Positions 8,601-16,861 are shown, numbered from the stretch's first letter. The stretch: 64,000 nt of DNA from Breoghania corrubedonensis (GCF_003053845.1 NZ_QAYG01000009.1:1-64000), one strand, 5' to 3'. A program made the numbers and translations. Notes: generated by a model from the letters alone, not told the origin.

Positions 8601-11160
8601 CGAGGTGAGCAAGGTGCTCTCCCGCCAGACCCAGCAGCTCACCGAGATGCTGTCGGAGCGCATCGCCGAGATCAACGTCTCGCTCGGTTCCAAGGTGTTC
8701 GAGGTCGCCGAGACGCTGGACGGACGCGCCGGCGAGATCGAGCGCATCCTGAACGACCGGCTTTCCGCCATCACCGGCTCGCTGGCCGATGAGAGCGAGA
8801 AGGCCCGTTCGGTGGTCACCGAGGCCATGAACACGGCTTCGGAAGTCATGAAGGGCGAGAGCGGCAACGTCCGCGACCTGGTTCTCCAGGCCGTGGAACA
8901 GGCCGGACGCTCAATGAATGCGGAAAGCGAGAAGGCCCGCACGCTCTACACGGCAACGCTCGCCGAACTGGGCGGAGCGCTTTCGGGCGAGAGCGAGCAG
9001 GTCCGCGAGACCATGGCGCGCACCATCGCCGAAGTCTCCGGCAGCCTGAACGCGGAAAGCGAACACGCCCGCATCATCCTGGAGAAGACCTCCGAACAGC
9101 TTCATCAGCTTGTTTCCGGCGAGGCCGACGAGCTGCGCGATCGCGTCACGCTGGCCGTGCGCGAAGCCGCCCGGGTGCTTACCGACCGCAGCCGCATCGT
9201 CACCGAAGACCTCAAGGAACAGGCGAGCACGTTCAACGAGACGCTGTCCGCCCGCTCGGCCGAACTTTCCACCCTGCTGGGCACGGACGGCAACGAGCTG
9301 GTCTCGGCCATCGAGGCACGTTCGCGCGACCTCACCGGCCGCATGGACGAGGTCCACAACGCCATCCTCGAGGCGATCACCGTCAAGGGCCGCGACGTCT
9401 CCGAGAACATCGCCCGTCAGGGTCTGGAGACGACACGTTCCATGGCCGCGACCGGCGAGGAGATCGCAGCCGCGATCGATGCCCGCTCGCGCGACGCGGT
9501 GGCGCTGCTCGGCTCCACCAACGATCGCCTGCAGTCGGAAATCGCCGGCATTCTCGACCGTCTCAACCAGTCCAACACCGGACTTCGCGAGGTGCTGTCG
9601 AGCGCGGGCGAGAACCTCAACGAGATCGAGACCAAACTCACCCAGCGCGCCGGAGAGTTCCGCACCGCGGTGGACCGCGCGGTCACCGATACCAACGAGT
9701 CGACCGCGATCATCGGCGATCAGGTGGCGGCACTTCGCACCGTATCCGGTGCCATGCTCACCGACATCACCGATCTCGCCGACCGCTTCGAGCAGCAGAG
9801 CCAGCAGATCACCACAGCGGCCCGCCAGCTCGACGACACCCAGCGCACGGTCACGCGCTCGGTGAACGAGCAGGCCTCGACAATCGAGAACGCGGCGGAA
9901 AGCCTCGTCACCAAGACCGACGCTGTCGACGAGCTGATGCAGAACTTCGCACAGCTTCTGGCCGGCACGCTGTCGAGTGCCGACGAGAAGGCCCGCGCCG
10001 TCGTCAACCTGCTCGGACGCACCGCCGACACCGCGACGCAGACGCTGAACGACCAGCTCACCACGCTGGAAGAGACCGCGTCCGCCCACGGCGACAAGGC
10101 CCGCGACGCCGTGCAGGCCGCACAGGCCCAGTTCGTGGAAGAGGTCGGCCGCACCGTCGGCGAGGCTTCCGAGCGCTTCAACGAGGCGACCAAGCGCATG
10201 CGCGAAGTCGCCCGTGAAGTGCAGCGTGAACTGGAAGCCACCCGCGCCGAACTGAAGCGCGGCGTGCTCGACCTGCCGGAGGAAACGCAGGAATCCACCG
10301 CCGCCATGCGCAAGGTTGTTTCCGAGCAGATCCGGGCCCTGAACGAGCTGTCGGAGATCGTCTCGCGCCAGTCTAACGCGCTCGACGTCGCCCCGCCCCA
10401 GGCACAGCAGGCCCATGCCCAGGCTCAGCCGAGCCGCCAGCCGGCCGCGCCTGCGCAGGCACCGGCACAACACACGGTGGCACGCGCCCCGCAGCAGCCC
10501 TCCCCGGCTCCGGCCAAGCCGGCGCAAGCCTATCAGCGCCCGGCCGTCGTTCCGGCGGCAGCGCCCGCGGCTGCAAAACCGGCCCCCCAGCAGCCCGCGC
10601 CCCGTCGTCCCGTCCAGCCTGCGGCTACCCAGCCGGCGGAACGTGGCGGCCAGCGCGGCACCCCGGCGGGCCAGCCCAAGGGCTGGGTGTCCGACCTGCT
10701 GCGCCGTGCCTCCGAGGAAGAGCGGGAGCAGCCCGAAGCCGAGCAGGCTCCGCGCCGCGACCGCCCCGCGCCTGCGGGCAATGGCGGAAACGGAAATGGC
10801 GGGCGTTCGCAGCTTCACATGGTCGAGTCGCTGAACTCGCTGTCGATGGACATCGCACGTGCCATCGACCACGAGACATTCATCGACCTGTGGGACCGCT
10901 ACCGTGCGGGCGAGCGCAACGTCTTCACGCGCCGCCTCTACACGCTGCAGGGTCAGCAGACCTTCGACGAAATCCGCTCCAAGTATCAGCGCGACCCGGA
11001 GTTCCGCTCCGCCGTCGATCGCTATATCGAGGATTTCGAGGCACTGCTCACCCAGGTCTCCCAGAACGACCGCGACAACATGCTGAGCGAGACCTACATG
11101 TCGTCCGACACGGGCAAGGTCTACACCATGCTCGCCCACGCCAGCGGTCGCCTCGACTGA
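5680..11160 (+). CDS. rgsE: Growth pole ring protein (GPR/RgsE family), giant membrane-anchored repeat protein
   Basis: A 1,826-residue protein. Start ATG 5680 has AGAGG 9 bases upstream; the frame is open from 5599. Order: acidic disordered N terminus (1-90); two membrane helices (about 107-131 and 148-170); a helical rod of 11-residue repeats from about 264; six 22-residue units at about 1036-1167 (x-G-E-S-E-x-x-R...); more hendecads to about 1288; a Pro/Ala/Gln-rich linker (about 1570-1690); and a conserved C-terminal domain with FIDLWDRYRAGERNVFTRRL. This architecture matches Agrobacterium GPR and Sinorhizobium RgsE, which form or join a ring at the growing pole and are needed for unipolar growth. 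The Agrobacterium protein is about 2,100 residues. Family assignment rests on architecture and recall, not a search. Confidence 0.82.
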   Translation: MAGKSQKSTDPAEAALSAVEEALKLEFESDTRSASGTGVDTGESGTTGNGDAVDAIAAAVSAREQEEKSAPRRGRRARSTRQSAANDDRRSIGNLIYALQRQPSTAPVWIAFLLSIAWVGIGGGIIWSAFNTEINSITTLSEIARYPSLIAAGIALVLPVVFFLVLAIMIRRAQEMRIVAHGMTEVALRLAEPEDIAKESVLNVGQAIRREVAAMGDGIERAIARASELEVLVHNEVASLERSYNDNELKIRALIDDLVSQREAITANADRVRTSISGAHESLATQLSTTAEQIDTAVSTANSRLTETFDSRAMNFTSAVDERLENMTASLDAAGRGLVDSLSSRGEDYVDRLTRSSSELSEVLSQRGSEINVRLSETADSLVTTLMDRGTAINKLLSETGTSVTETIGLRSAEVNDTLTMAGTTITEAFARHSEDITSRLDQTGQSLIGEIGEKVSALDERMRSTGDEVISSMSHHGGEVADHIATKGAEIIDTITSRTSEVADILQGTGESIVVDLSLRGGEIAAKLDSTASHLTETITVKGGDLAERLGSIGERIHESITVEGEQLDKRLASRGEAMAELIASHAADFDATVASATTEISAALGERSYELGQRLSETGTELARLMGARGDAIANELGAIGGRISETVDVRARVLQDSLTSRLAELDTLINERGGELVGSFGNRTTELSTAIEGHLGAMDSTLEERARALNASLEQHRERIDGTLEERTGTINSALERRIGAMDRALEERTEALDAALESRSNTLDATFENRSLALNEALENRTTALASSLETGTTRITQALETSGGRIGETVESASTRIAETLESGATRITETLDSGGSRIADTFDDKTAIVSDVLKARVEEAGADFDRRTDEIAKRLDERSQAIGETMAEKLESFDKAVGDRIDGAASHINERSDKLAETMSSNITRVDETLDARARQISETLIARTREIAGAFVVGQNEMTDALNGRLDEVSKVLSRQTQQLTEMLSERIAEINVSLGSKVFEVAETLDGRAGEIERILNDRLSAITGSLADESEKARSVVTEAMNTASEVMKGESGNVRDLVLQAVEQAGRSMNAESEKARTLYTATLAELGGALSGESEQVRETMARTIAEVSGSLNAESEHARIILEKTSEQLHQLVSGEADELRDRVTLAVREAARVLTDRSRIVTEDLKEQASTFNETLSARSAELSTLLGTDGNELVSAIEARSRDLTGRMDEVHNAILEAITVKGRDVSENIARQGLETTRSMAATGEEIAAAIDARSRDAVALLGSTNDRLQSEIAGILDRLNQSNTGLREVLSSAGENLNEIETKLTQRAGEFRTAVDRAVTDTNESTAIIGDQVAALRTVSGAMLTDITDLADRFEQQSQQITTAARQLDDTQRTVTRSVNEQASTIENAAESLVTKTDAVDELMQNFAQLLAGTLSSADEKARAVVNLLGRTADTATQTLNDQLTTLEETASAHGDKARDAVQAAQAQFVEEVGRTVGEASERFNEATKRMREVAREVQRELEATRAELKRGVLDLPEETQESTAAMRKVVSEQIRALNELSEIVSRQSNALDVAPPQAQQAHAQAQPSRQPAAPAQAPAQHTVARAPQQPSPAPAKPAQAYQRPAVVPAAAPAAAKPAPQQPAPRRPVQPAATQPAERGGQRGTPAGQPKGWVSDLLRRASEEEREQPEAEQAPRRDRPAPAGNGGNGNGGRSQLHMVESLNSLSMDIARAIDHETFIDLWDRYRAGERNVFTRRLYTLQGQQTFDEIRSKYQRDPEFRSAVDRYIEDFEALLTQVSQNDRDNMLSETYMSSDTGKVYTMLAHASGRLD

Positions 11161-11180
11161 GGGTTCGGCTTTCGCGAAAC

Positions 11181-11214
11181 AACAAAGGGCGCGTCCTCGG
11201 ACGCGCCCTTTGTT
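11181..11214 (+). terminator. Intrinsic terminator of rgsE
   Basis: A 16-bp perfect stem (AACAAAGGGCGCGTCC and its complement) closed by a TC loop starts 20 bases after the rgsE stop and is followed by a T-rich tail (CGTTTTCA). It is strong enough to act as a rho-independent terminator. Confidence 0.88.
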
Positions 11215-11244
11215 CGTTTTCACTTCAAAATTCCGGTCGATTTA

Positions 11245-11346
11245 TCCAGCGTCATTCCCCGGCTTCGTCCGGGGGATCCAGCGCTCAGCGCACGCTCCGG
11301 CCCCCGCTGGATTGCCCGGACTGCGCCGGGCAGACGGTGACGGGCG
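11245..11346. repeat. REP-like interspersed element
   Basis: An imperfect inverted structure of the kind scattered between alphaproteobacterial genes. The left end reads GTCATTCCCCGGCTTCGTCC, then GGGGGATCCAGCG; the right end reads CGCTGGATTGCCCGG and GACGGTGACG. It lies between the rgsE terminator and the convergent thiolase gene. A related but not identical element is at 50779-50930. Confidence 0.6.
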
Positions 11347-11418
11347 TGGTGGTCAAGAGGCAGAAGGGCCGCGAGCCGTCCGGAAGGATCGGCGCCACGC
11401 ATCGTCCATGCCGCCGCA

Positions 11419-12519
11419 TTATCCCCGCATCAACAGCGCCGAGCCGATGCCGCCGGCGGCGGCGATGGCGCACAGACCTGTCCCGCCCGAGATACCCGGT
11501 TCGTGATAGAGCCGGCAGGCGAGGATGGCCCCAGACGCGCCGATCGGGTGACCGCGCGCGAGCGCCCCGCCGCCGAGATTGACACGCTCGTCCGGCAGAT
11601 CCGCCCCGCGTATGCAGGCCATTGCCTGCGCCGCATAGGCTTCCATCAGTTCCACCACGGCGAGGTCGCCCACACCAAGCCCCTGCCCTTCAAGAACACG
11701 GTTCACGGCTCTGACGGGCGCAATGCCAGGCATGGAACTCTCGCCCCCGGCGCTCGCGTATCCGGCGATCTCGACCCCGCGCAGATGAGGCATCGCGCGA
11801 AGCACGTCGGCTGAGACCACAAGACAGAAGGCCGCCGCATCCGCCTCCACCGCCGTAGCCGCGACACTGACAGAACCCGACACGGCCGGCGTACGCGCGG
11901 CAAGTTTCGGCGAAAGGGCGCGGGTGAACGTGTCCCGTTCCACACCTTCAAGCGGCACGATCTCGCGGACGAGCCGGTCGCGTGCGGCAAGGGCGCGGGC
12001 GTGGCTCTCCACCGCATAGGCGTCCTGTTCATCGCGGGTGATGGCGTATTGGCGGGCGAGTTCGTCCGCCGCATCCGCCATATCGGGATCCTGATCGGGA
12101 AACGGCGAGAATGGCGGCCGGGTATAGAATTCGGGCTCGCGCCCATCCGCGAATGTGTGCGCGCGCAACGGACGCAGCGAGAAACTCTCCGCTCCTCCCG
12201 CAATCACGATCCGCGCCTGCCCGGCGTCGATCATGGCTGAGGCCAGAGCGATCGCATCCAGCCCGCCCGCGCATTGCGCATCGATGCTGAGGCCCGAAAC
12301 ATGGGCAAGCCCCGCCGCAAGGGCGGTGACCCGCGCCGGGTTTCCCCCGCCGCCCAGCGCGTTGGAGAGGATGAGCTGATCGACATCACCGCCCTCGAGC
12401 CCCGCTTGCCGCAACAAGGCCGTGACAACGGGGGCGGCAAGCTCGTGCGGACGCAGCGCCTTGAAACCGCCGCCGCGCGGCACAACCGCCGTTCTGAGCG
12501 CTGCTGCCAGAAAACTCAT
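11419..12519 (-). CDS. Thiolase family protein
   Basis: A 366-residue thiolase-fold enzyme, slightly shorter than the usual 390. The nucleophilic Cys is in DAQCAGGLDAI (about residue 82). The HNEAFA-like region reads VELMEAYAAQ, the substrate loop GHPIGASG is intact, and the second catalytic Cys is in GTGLCAIAAAGGIGS. Thiolases condense or cleave beta-ketoacyl-CoA; degradative versus synthetic direction cannot be read from sequence. The start overlaps the stop of the upstream AMP-ligase gene by ATGA, so the two are translationally coupled. It is the third gene of a nitroreductase-ligase-thiolase operon, which makes a specialised acyl-CoA pathway more likely than general beta-oxidation. Confidence 0.9.
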   Translation of the reverse strand: MSFLAAALRTAVVPRGGGFKALRPHELAAPVVTALLRQAGLEGGDVDQLILSNALGGGGNPARVTALAAGLAHVSGLSIDAQCAGGLDAIALASAMIDAGQARIVIAGGAESFSLRPLRAHTFADGREPEFYTRPPFSPFPDQDPDMADAADELARQYAITRDEQDAYAVESHARALAARDRLVREIVPLEGVERDTFTRALSPKLAARTPAVSGSVSVAATAVEADAAAFCLVVSADVLRAMPHLRGVEIAGYASAGGESSMPGIAPVRAVNRVLEGQGLGVGDLAVVELMEAYAAQAMACIRGADLPDERVNLGGGALARGHPIGASGAILACRLYHEPGISGGTGLCAIAAAGGIGSALLMRG

Positions 12520-13664
12520 GCGACCCTCTTTTCCAGTGCGCCGAGATCGGGCTTGCCGGAGGCGAGAAGCGGGAATGGGTCGAGATAGACAAAGCGGCGC
12601 GGCACCATCTCGGGGCCCAGATCATCGCGGATCTGCTGGCGAAGCCGCCGCTCCTCATCATCGTCCTTGTGGCCCTCGACGAAGACGAAGAGAACGTTTC
12701 CGCGTAACGGATCCCTGCGGGCGACGACCGCGCACACCCGTTCGCCCAAAGCCTCGGCCAGAACCCGTTCGATCTCTTCGGGGTAAACGTTCTTGTCCGC
12801 GATGGTGACCATGCGGCTTGTCCGCCCGGCAAGCCAGAGATATCCCGCGCCGTCCTGCCGGCCGAGCTCTCCCACCGTCAGCAAATCACCGTCGCGCCGC
12901 GTCTCCGCGCTCTCGCCTTCCGCGTACCCCTCGAAGAGATAGGGGCTCTTGACCCACACTTCTCCAACACCGTTCGTGGCGTCGCGGATCTCGATCTCGA
13001 CGCCGGGATAGACACGCCCGACGGACCCTTGAGGCGTGTGTTCGTCACTCAGGGTGATGAAACTCGTTTCCGAAGCGCCGTAGAACTCCCGCAGGGCGGC
13101 GTTTGGAAAGACGGCGGAAACCCGGTCCGCCGTTATCCGGTCGAGCGCCCCACCCCCGCACAGGATGAGCCTGACATCGCGAATGATCCGCTCCGCTGGC
13201 AGCAGCTTGAGTTGCGTCGGCGTGGCATAGAGGACGCTGACGCCGGCCTGCGCCAACCTGTCGGCCTGATGATCGGGCCGCATGCCGGCCAGGACTTCGA
13301 CGCAGGCACCCGCGTGAAGAGCTTCCAGAACACCATAAAGCGCCAACGAATGTCCAAGCGTACCGAACACCGCCGCGCGATCCCGCGCAGACAGTGCGAA
13401 GAGCTTCCGGTTGACCTCGAAGCTGCCTTCCCACGACGCATAAGTGCGGCGAATGACCTTCGGCCTGCCCCGGCTGCCCGAGGTCATGCATTCGATGTGA
13501 CCGGTTCCGGGACGCGGCTCGACCCAGGGTGCGCGATGCGAGACCCGCAAGCTCGCCCCTTGCGCCCGCAGCAGGATCAGCAGGGAGAGCGCATCGGCCA
13601 TGTCGCCTGATGCCTGCGCCAGGGGAAGGCCGCCACAAAAGACGGTTTGCGACACATCCGCCAT
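12516..13664 (-). CDS. AMP-dependent acyl-CoA synthetase/ligase, compact form
   Basis: A 382-residue adenylate-forming enzyme, much shorter than the usual 500-550 because the N-terminal subdomain is reduced. Core motifs are intact: TSGSRGRPK (A3, P-loop), FYGASET (A5), GDLLTVGELG (A7) and a final GKPD with the candidate A10 catalytic Lys. The ATG at 13664 has GGGGAG 8 bases upstream and lies 2 bases after the nitroreductase stop; a TTG six bases further up is less likely. It overlaps the thiolase start by ATGA. The family activates a carboxylate as acyl-AMP and transfers it to CoA or a carrier. The small N-terminal part suggests a short or unusual acid, but this is inference. Confidence 0.86.
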   Translation of the reverse strand: MADVSQTVFCGGLPLAQASGDMADALSLLILLRAQGASLRVSHRAPWVEPRPGTGHIECMTSGSRGRPKVIRRTYASWEGSFEVNRKLFALSARDRAAVFGTLGHSLALYGVLEALHAGACVEVLAGMRPDHQADRLAQAGVSVLYATPTQLKLLPAERIIRDVRLILCGGGALDRITADRVSAVFPNAALREFYGASETSFITLSDEHTPQGSVGRVYPGVEIEIRDATNGVGEVWVKSPYLFEGYAEGESAETRRDGDLLTVGELGRQDGAGYLWLAGRTSRMVTIADKNVYPEEIERVLAEALGERVCAVVARRDPLRGNVLFVFVEGHKDDDEERRLRQQIRDDLGPEMVPRRFVYLDPFPLLASGKPDLGALEKRVA

Positions 13665-13666
13665 CT

Positions 13667-14362
13667 TCAACGCTCCCCGTCGAAACCATGGAAGACGGCA
13701 TAGTCGGCCAGCGGCGCCCGCTCGGTCCGAAACCCGTTCACCGGAGCCGCACCATCACCGCGCCCAAGCGCGATCCCGCAAACGACGAGTTCCTCATCGA
13801 CAAGCCCCAGGCGGCGATGGACGAAACGTCCGTAATTCGAGAAGGCGCCGATACCGCAGCTCGCATAGCCGAGAGATTGCGCGGCAAGCATCAAGGCCAT
13901 GATGGACATGCCGAGATCCATAAAGCATCCCGCCCCCATGTCGCGCCGAATGGAAACGATGATACCGACCGGCGCATCGAAGAACCGGTAGTTCGCGGCG
14001 AACTGCGCCTTGCGGGCGGCGATATCGCGCCTCTCGATACCGAGCGCCCGATAAAGGCTGTAACCGGCAGCCCTCTGCCTCTCCTTCAGGTGCGCGGGCA
14101 TGGGCTCGGGCAAATAGCTGTATTCCAGCGGCTCCGGCGGTTCTGCCTGAACGTGTCCGGCCAGATCCTCGCAAAAGACGCACAGCGGGGCGCCCGTCAG
14201 GACATGAAAGCGCCCCGGTTGCAGGTTGGCACTGCTCGGCGCCGCGCGGGCGGTCGTCAGGATGCGTTCCACGACGTCGCCAGGGACAGGCTCTTCCAGA
14301 AATGTCCGACACGAATGCCGGCTTTCCATGAGCGAAAACAGCGGATTGTCGGGGCTGGTCAT
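13667..14362 (-). CDS. Nitroreductase family protein
   Basis: About 231 residues of the FMN-dependent nitroreductase fold. SRHSCRTFLEEPVP near the N terminus is the R-(R/S)-x-R-x-F motif that contacts FMN phosphate, and APSSANLQPGRFHVL is the next conserved block. GIGAFSNYGRF and VVCGIALGRGD fit the C-terminal half. ATG 14362 is preferred over a TTG three codons upstream. Members reduce nitro groups, quinones or enones, or act in cofactor and ring-tailoring chemistry. It leads an operon with an AMP-ligase and a thiolase, so a reductive step on an acyl-CoA substrate is plausible; nothing here fixes the substrate. Confidence 0.9.
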   Translation of the reverse strand: MTSPDNPLFSLMESRHSCRTFLEEPVPGDVVERILTTARAAPSSANLQPGRFHVLTGAPLCVFCEDLAGHVQAEPPEPLEYSYLPEPMPAHLKERQRAAGYSLYRALGIERRDIAARKAQFAANYRFFDAPVGIIVSIRRDMGAGCFMDLGMSIMALMLAAQSLGYASCGIGAFSNYGRFVHRRLGLVDEELVVCGIALGRGDGAAPVNGFRTERAPLADYAVFHGFDGER

Positions 14363-14556
14363 AGGGCGCAATCGCGATCACGGCACAGAGGAAGCGTTGC
14401 GCGGCTTATAGCCCCGAAGCCCTCATCCGAACAAGGATGGCAAAGCCACGGATCACAACCGGCAGAGGATCCGTTCACGGGACATCTGTCAGCGACAGCG
14501 CCTGAAACACGACGAAGGGCGCGTCCACCGACGTGCCCGTTCTTGCAGGTGAGCCT

Positions 14557-15414
14557 TCAACTGAAAAGCGATACACGCAGATAGCTTTCAAGATCGGTCT
14601 GCCCGCGCACGGGATCGTCCGGCTCTTCGATCCCGCCATCCACGACAACCCCGGTCATGCGGGCGAAGGAGTGCGCCGACGCGGCCGAAAACCCAGCCTG
14701 GCGGTAGCGCGCCTCCCAGTCGCGTGGCGGCACCACATCCAGCCGCACCGCGCGCCCCCAGATCGTGGAAAGCGTATGTGCCACGTCGCGCGGCGTATAG
14801 CGCCGCGGCCCCTCCACATGCCATGGCGCCACATCACCCGCCGGATCGAGCAGCCGGCGCGCGGCCGCCTGCCCCAGATCGTCGGGCGAAACCATCGCGA
14901 GCGGCATGTCGCCGGGAAGGAAGGAAACCAGCCGGCCTCTTTCATGCGCCTGCCGGGCGGGGGCCAGCCAGTTGCTCATGTAGAAGGCGCCGCGATTGAT
15001 CGCGGCCGGGATCGGCTGAGCGAGCGCGCCCTGTTCCAGCGCGTGCAGCACCGTCAGATCACCGCATTGCGTGCCCGGACGCGCACCATAGGTCGAAATC
15101 ACGACGACCTTTTCCAAAGGGACGCCTTCGAGTGCCGCAAGGATCGCGGCCACACTGGCGCTTTCATCGGCATCGACATCGCCGGCCGGGTTCGCAGGCG
15201 GATTGAGAAGCAGGGCTCGGTTGCCACAGGCCAGGATACGATGCAGAGACCGCGCGTCACCTATATCGGCAACCGCGATTTCGGCTCCGGCCGCCCGCAA
15301 ACTGTCCCCACGAGACGCATCGCGTGTGACGATGGTCACCGGCTCTCCGCGCGCCAAGAGATACCGCGCCGCCGCCGCGCCCACCTGCCCTGTTCCGCCC
15401 AGAATGATATGCAC
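14557..15414 (-). CDS. NmrA-like NAD(P)-binding reductase
   Basis: A 285-residue Rossmann protein of the atypical SDR / NmrA type. The dinucleotide motif GGTGQVGAAAARYLL lies at residues 6-20 and is followed by VTRDAS, typical of NADP preference. The start is GTG at 15414, supported by AAGGAG 7-8 bases upstream. Related proteins act as quinone reductases (QorB) or redox sensors. A 16-bp perfect palindrome lies 17-32 bases upstream, and a WYL-domain regulator gene ends 76 bases upstream in the same orientation. The regulator and palindrome probably control this gene. Confidence 0.88.
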   Translation of the reverse strand: MHIILGGTGQVGAAAARYLLARGEPVTIVTRDASRGDSLRAAGAEIAVADIGDARSLHRILACGNRALLLNPPANPAGDVDADESASVAAILAALEGVPLEKVVVISTYGARPGTQCGDLTVLHALEQGALAQPIPAAINRGAFYMSNWLAPARQAHERGRLVSFLPGDMPLAMVSPDDLGQAAARRLLDPAGDVAPWHVEGPRRYTPRDVAHTLSTIWGRAVRLDVVPPRDWEARYRQAGFSAASAHSFARMTGVVVDGGIEEPDDPVRGQTDLESYLRVSLFS

Positions 15415-15430
15415 GGTCCAACTCCTTGTT

Positions 15431-15446
15431 CGTTCGCATGCGAACG
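15431..15446. promoter_or_regulatory. 16-bp perfect palindrome upstream of the NmrA-like gene
   Basis: CGTTCGCATGCGAACG is fully self-complementary and sits in the 75-base gap between the WYL regulator and the NmrA-like gene, just upstream of its ribosome site. Placement and symmetry fit an operator, with the adjacent WYL regulator as the obvious but unproven binder. Confidence 0.55.
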
Positions 15447-15489
15447 CGGAGTAGCACCCGTCCCGGTCAATTCATGTCAGGAACGCGCA

Positions 15490-16176
15490 TCACAGATCGG
15501 CCTCCGGCTCCTCCAGCCTGTATTCGGCCAAGAGGATACGCCGGGGTGCGGGCAGGCGATCGACAAGGTTGTGCAAGGACTGGATGCGATCGAGGCGAAA
15601 GTGGCGGAACGCCTCGCGGCGCTCGCACCATGCGACCAGGATCCGGGTTTCATCGAAGAAGGCCAGCGCGACGGGCCAGACAATGCGCCGCGTCTCCGTG
15701 CCGCCCGCATCGCGATAAAGGATCTCGATCTTGTGCTCGTCGGCAATGGCCCGCCGCACCTGCCCGATCCGTTCGCCGTCTTCCGAGTTCGACGGAGCGA
15801 CCGCGAGACCGTTCGTGCGCATGGCGCGCGCGCGATCTTCCTCAAGGCCGCCCGCGATCTTGGCAAGGGCACCGGACGCAGCCTCGCACAGATCGCGATC
15901 GCCGCGACGTTGCACGAAGCGGAGCCCCAGCAGCACGGCGTCGGCTTCAAGCGGGGTCAGCGCCAATGGCGGAAGAAAGAAGCCGGCCCCCAGCACAAAG
16001 CCGAGCCCCGCCACGCCCTCCACGGGTGCGCCAAGCTCGGCCAGAACCTTGAAGTCGCGCAGGATGGTGCGTTCGGACACGTCGAACTTGTCCGCCAATT
16101 GCTTCGCTGTGACGGGCCGACGGTGTGCGCGCAGTTCCTCAAGAAGAGCAAGAAGACGTCCGGAACGCCGGGTCAT
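15490..16176 (-). CDS. HTH/WYL-domain transcriptional regulator (YafY type)
   Basis: About 228 residues. The N-terminal winged helix (RLLALLEELRAHRRPVTAKQ then LADKFDVSERTILRDFKVL) is DeoR-like. The WYL domain spans about residues 130-225 (IRRAIADEHKIEILYRDAGG onward), ending with HFRLDRIQSL. ATG 16176 is preferred because the helix-turn-helix begins a few residues later; an in-frame ATG exists at 16203. WYL proteins sense ligands, sometimes nucleic acids, and many regulate an adjacent gene. It reads into the NmrA-like gene 76 bases downstream, with a palindromic operator candidate between them. Confidence 0.9.
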   Translation of the reverse strand: MTRRSGRLLALLEELRAHRRPVTAKQLADKFDVSERTILRDFKVLAELGAPVEGVAGLGFVLGAGFFLPPLALTPLEADAVLLGLRFVQRRGDRDLCEAASGALAKIAGGLEEDRARAMRTNGLAVAPSNSEDGERIGQVRRAIADEHKIEILYRDAGGTETRRIVWPVALAFFDETRILVAWCERREAFRHFRLDRIQSLHNLVDRLPAPRRILLAEYRLEEPEADL

Positions 16177-16240
16177 GGCTGGTTCCACATGGCCTGTCGG
16201 CAAGACACCGTGTCGCTATGACGGGAAGACCCCGCCCCTT

Positions 16241-16861
16241 TCAGATCCGCCCGAGCGTCCAGTTCACGAGATCCACGAGACACTTATCGGTGGCGCGGTT
16301 GATCGCGGCGACGGCGTCGCCGACCGTGTCGCCCGAGGCGCGTTGGTCTGCCTGAAAGGTGCGACTGGCGAGGACCTTGCCGTTGCGGTCGTTGATGATC
16401 TTGGCGGAGAACTCTACCCGTGCCACACGCCCGCCATCGACCGCGAGCTGGAAGGCACGGATATCGGTGGCGATCTGATAGTCGATCAGCAGACCTTCGC
16501 CCGGTTGACCGACCGCTCGCACACCGCCTGAATTCTGGAAGGCCTCGATGATCTTGGACTGAAGCAGACGCGGGACACGGTCGCTCCAGGCGGAGCCGCC
16601 AAAATAGCTCATCGAGATATCGTCGGAGACAACGGCGATATTGTCTGTATCCAGGGCAGCCAGGGTGCGCGGCGCCGCAATGAGAATCTGAGCGTTGCTG
16701 CGATGCGGCTTGGCGCCGAAATCACGCGGGGCGCCGAGCGTGTAGATGTCGCGCGGAGCGGAGCCGCCGCTGATCGCGGCACACCCGCTCACCGCCACCG
16801 CGACGAGCGCGACGGCCGCACTCCGGCGGGCCGCACCTGCGATCGTTCTCAGCCAAACCAT
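16241..16861 (-). CDS. ABC-type transport auxiliary lipoprotein of the Mla system
   Basis: About 206 residues from ATG 16861 (the frame is open to 16966). The start is set by the signal peptide, whose hydrophobic stretch AAVALVAVAVSGC ends in a lipobox with lipidated Cys. The mature part, starting APRDIYTLGAP and ending in LVNWTLGRI, matches the ABC_trans_aux / PqiC-like family found last in alphaproteobacterial mlaEFD operons. It is an outer-membrane-side partner that probably receives or hands over phospholipid from the MlaD needle. The 188-base spacing from mlaD leaves room for its own promoter. Confidence 0.85.
   Translation of the reverse strand: MVWLRTIAGAARRSAAVALVAVAVSGCAAISGGSAPRDIYTLGAPRDFGAKPHRSNAQILIAAPRTLAALDTDNIAVVSDDISMSYFGGSAWSDRVPRLLQSKIIEAFQNSGGVRAVGQPGEGLLIDYQIATDIRAFQLAVDGGRVARVEFSAKIINDRNGKVLASRTFQADQRASGDTVGDAVAAINRATDKCLVDLVNWTLGRI

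Noticed and set aside
5533-11223. Very long minus-strand open frames (961 and 770 codons) opposite rgsE
   Set aside because: They are mirror frames created by the GC-rich, 33-bp-periodic rgsE coding sequence; the peptides are Gly/Arg/Asp-rich with no domain and no ribosome site.
14533-16221. 562-codon plus-strand frame opposite the NmrA-like and WYL genes
   Set aside because: It spans two convincing genes and their operator candidate; no domain and no ribosome site.
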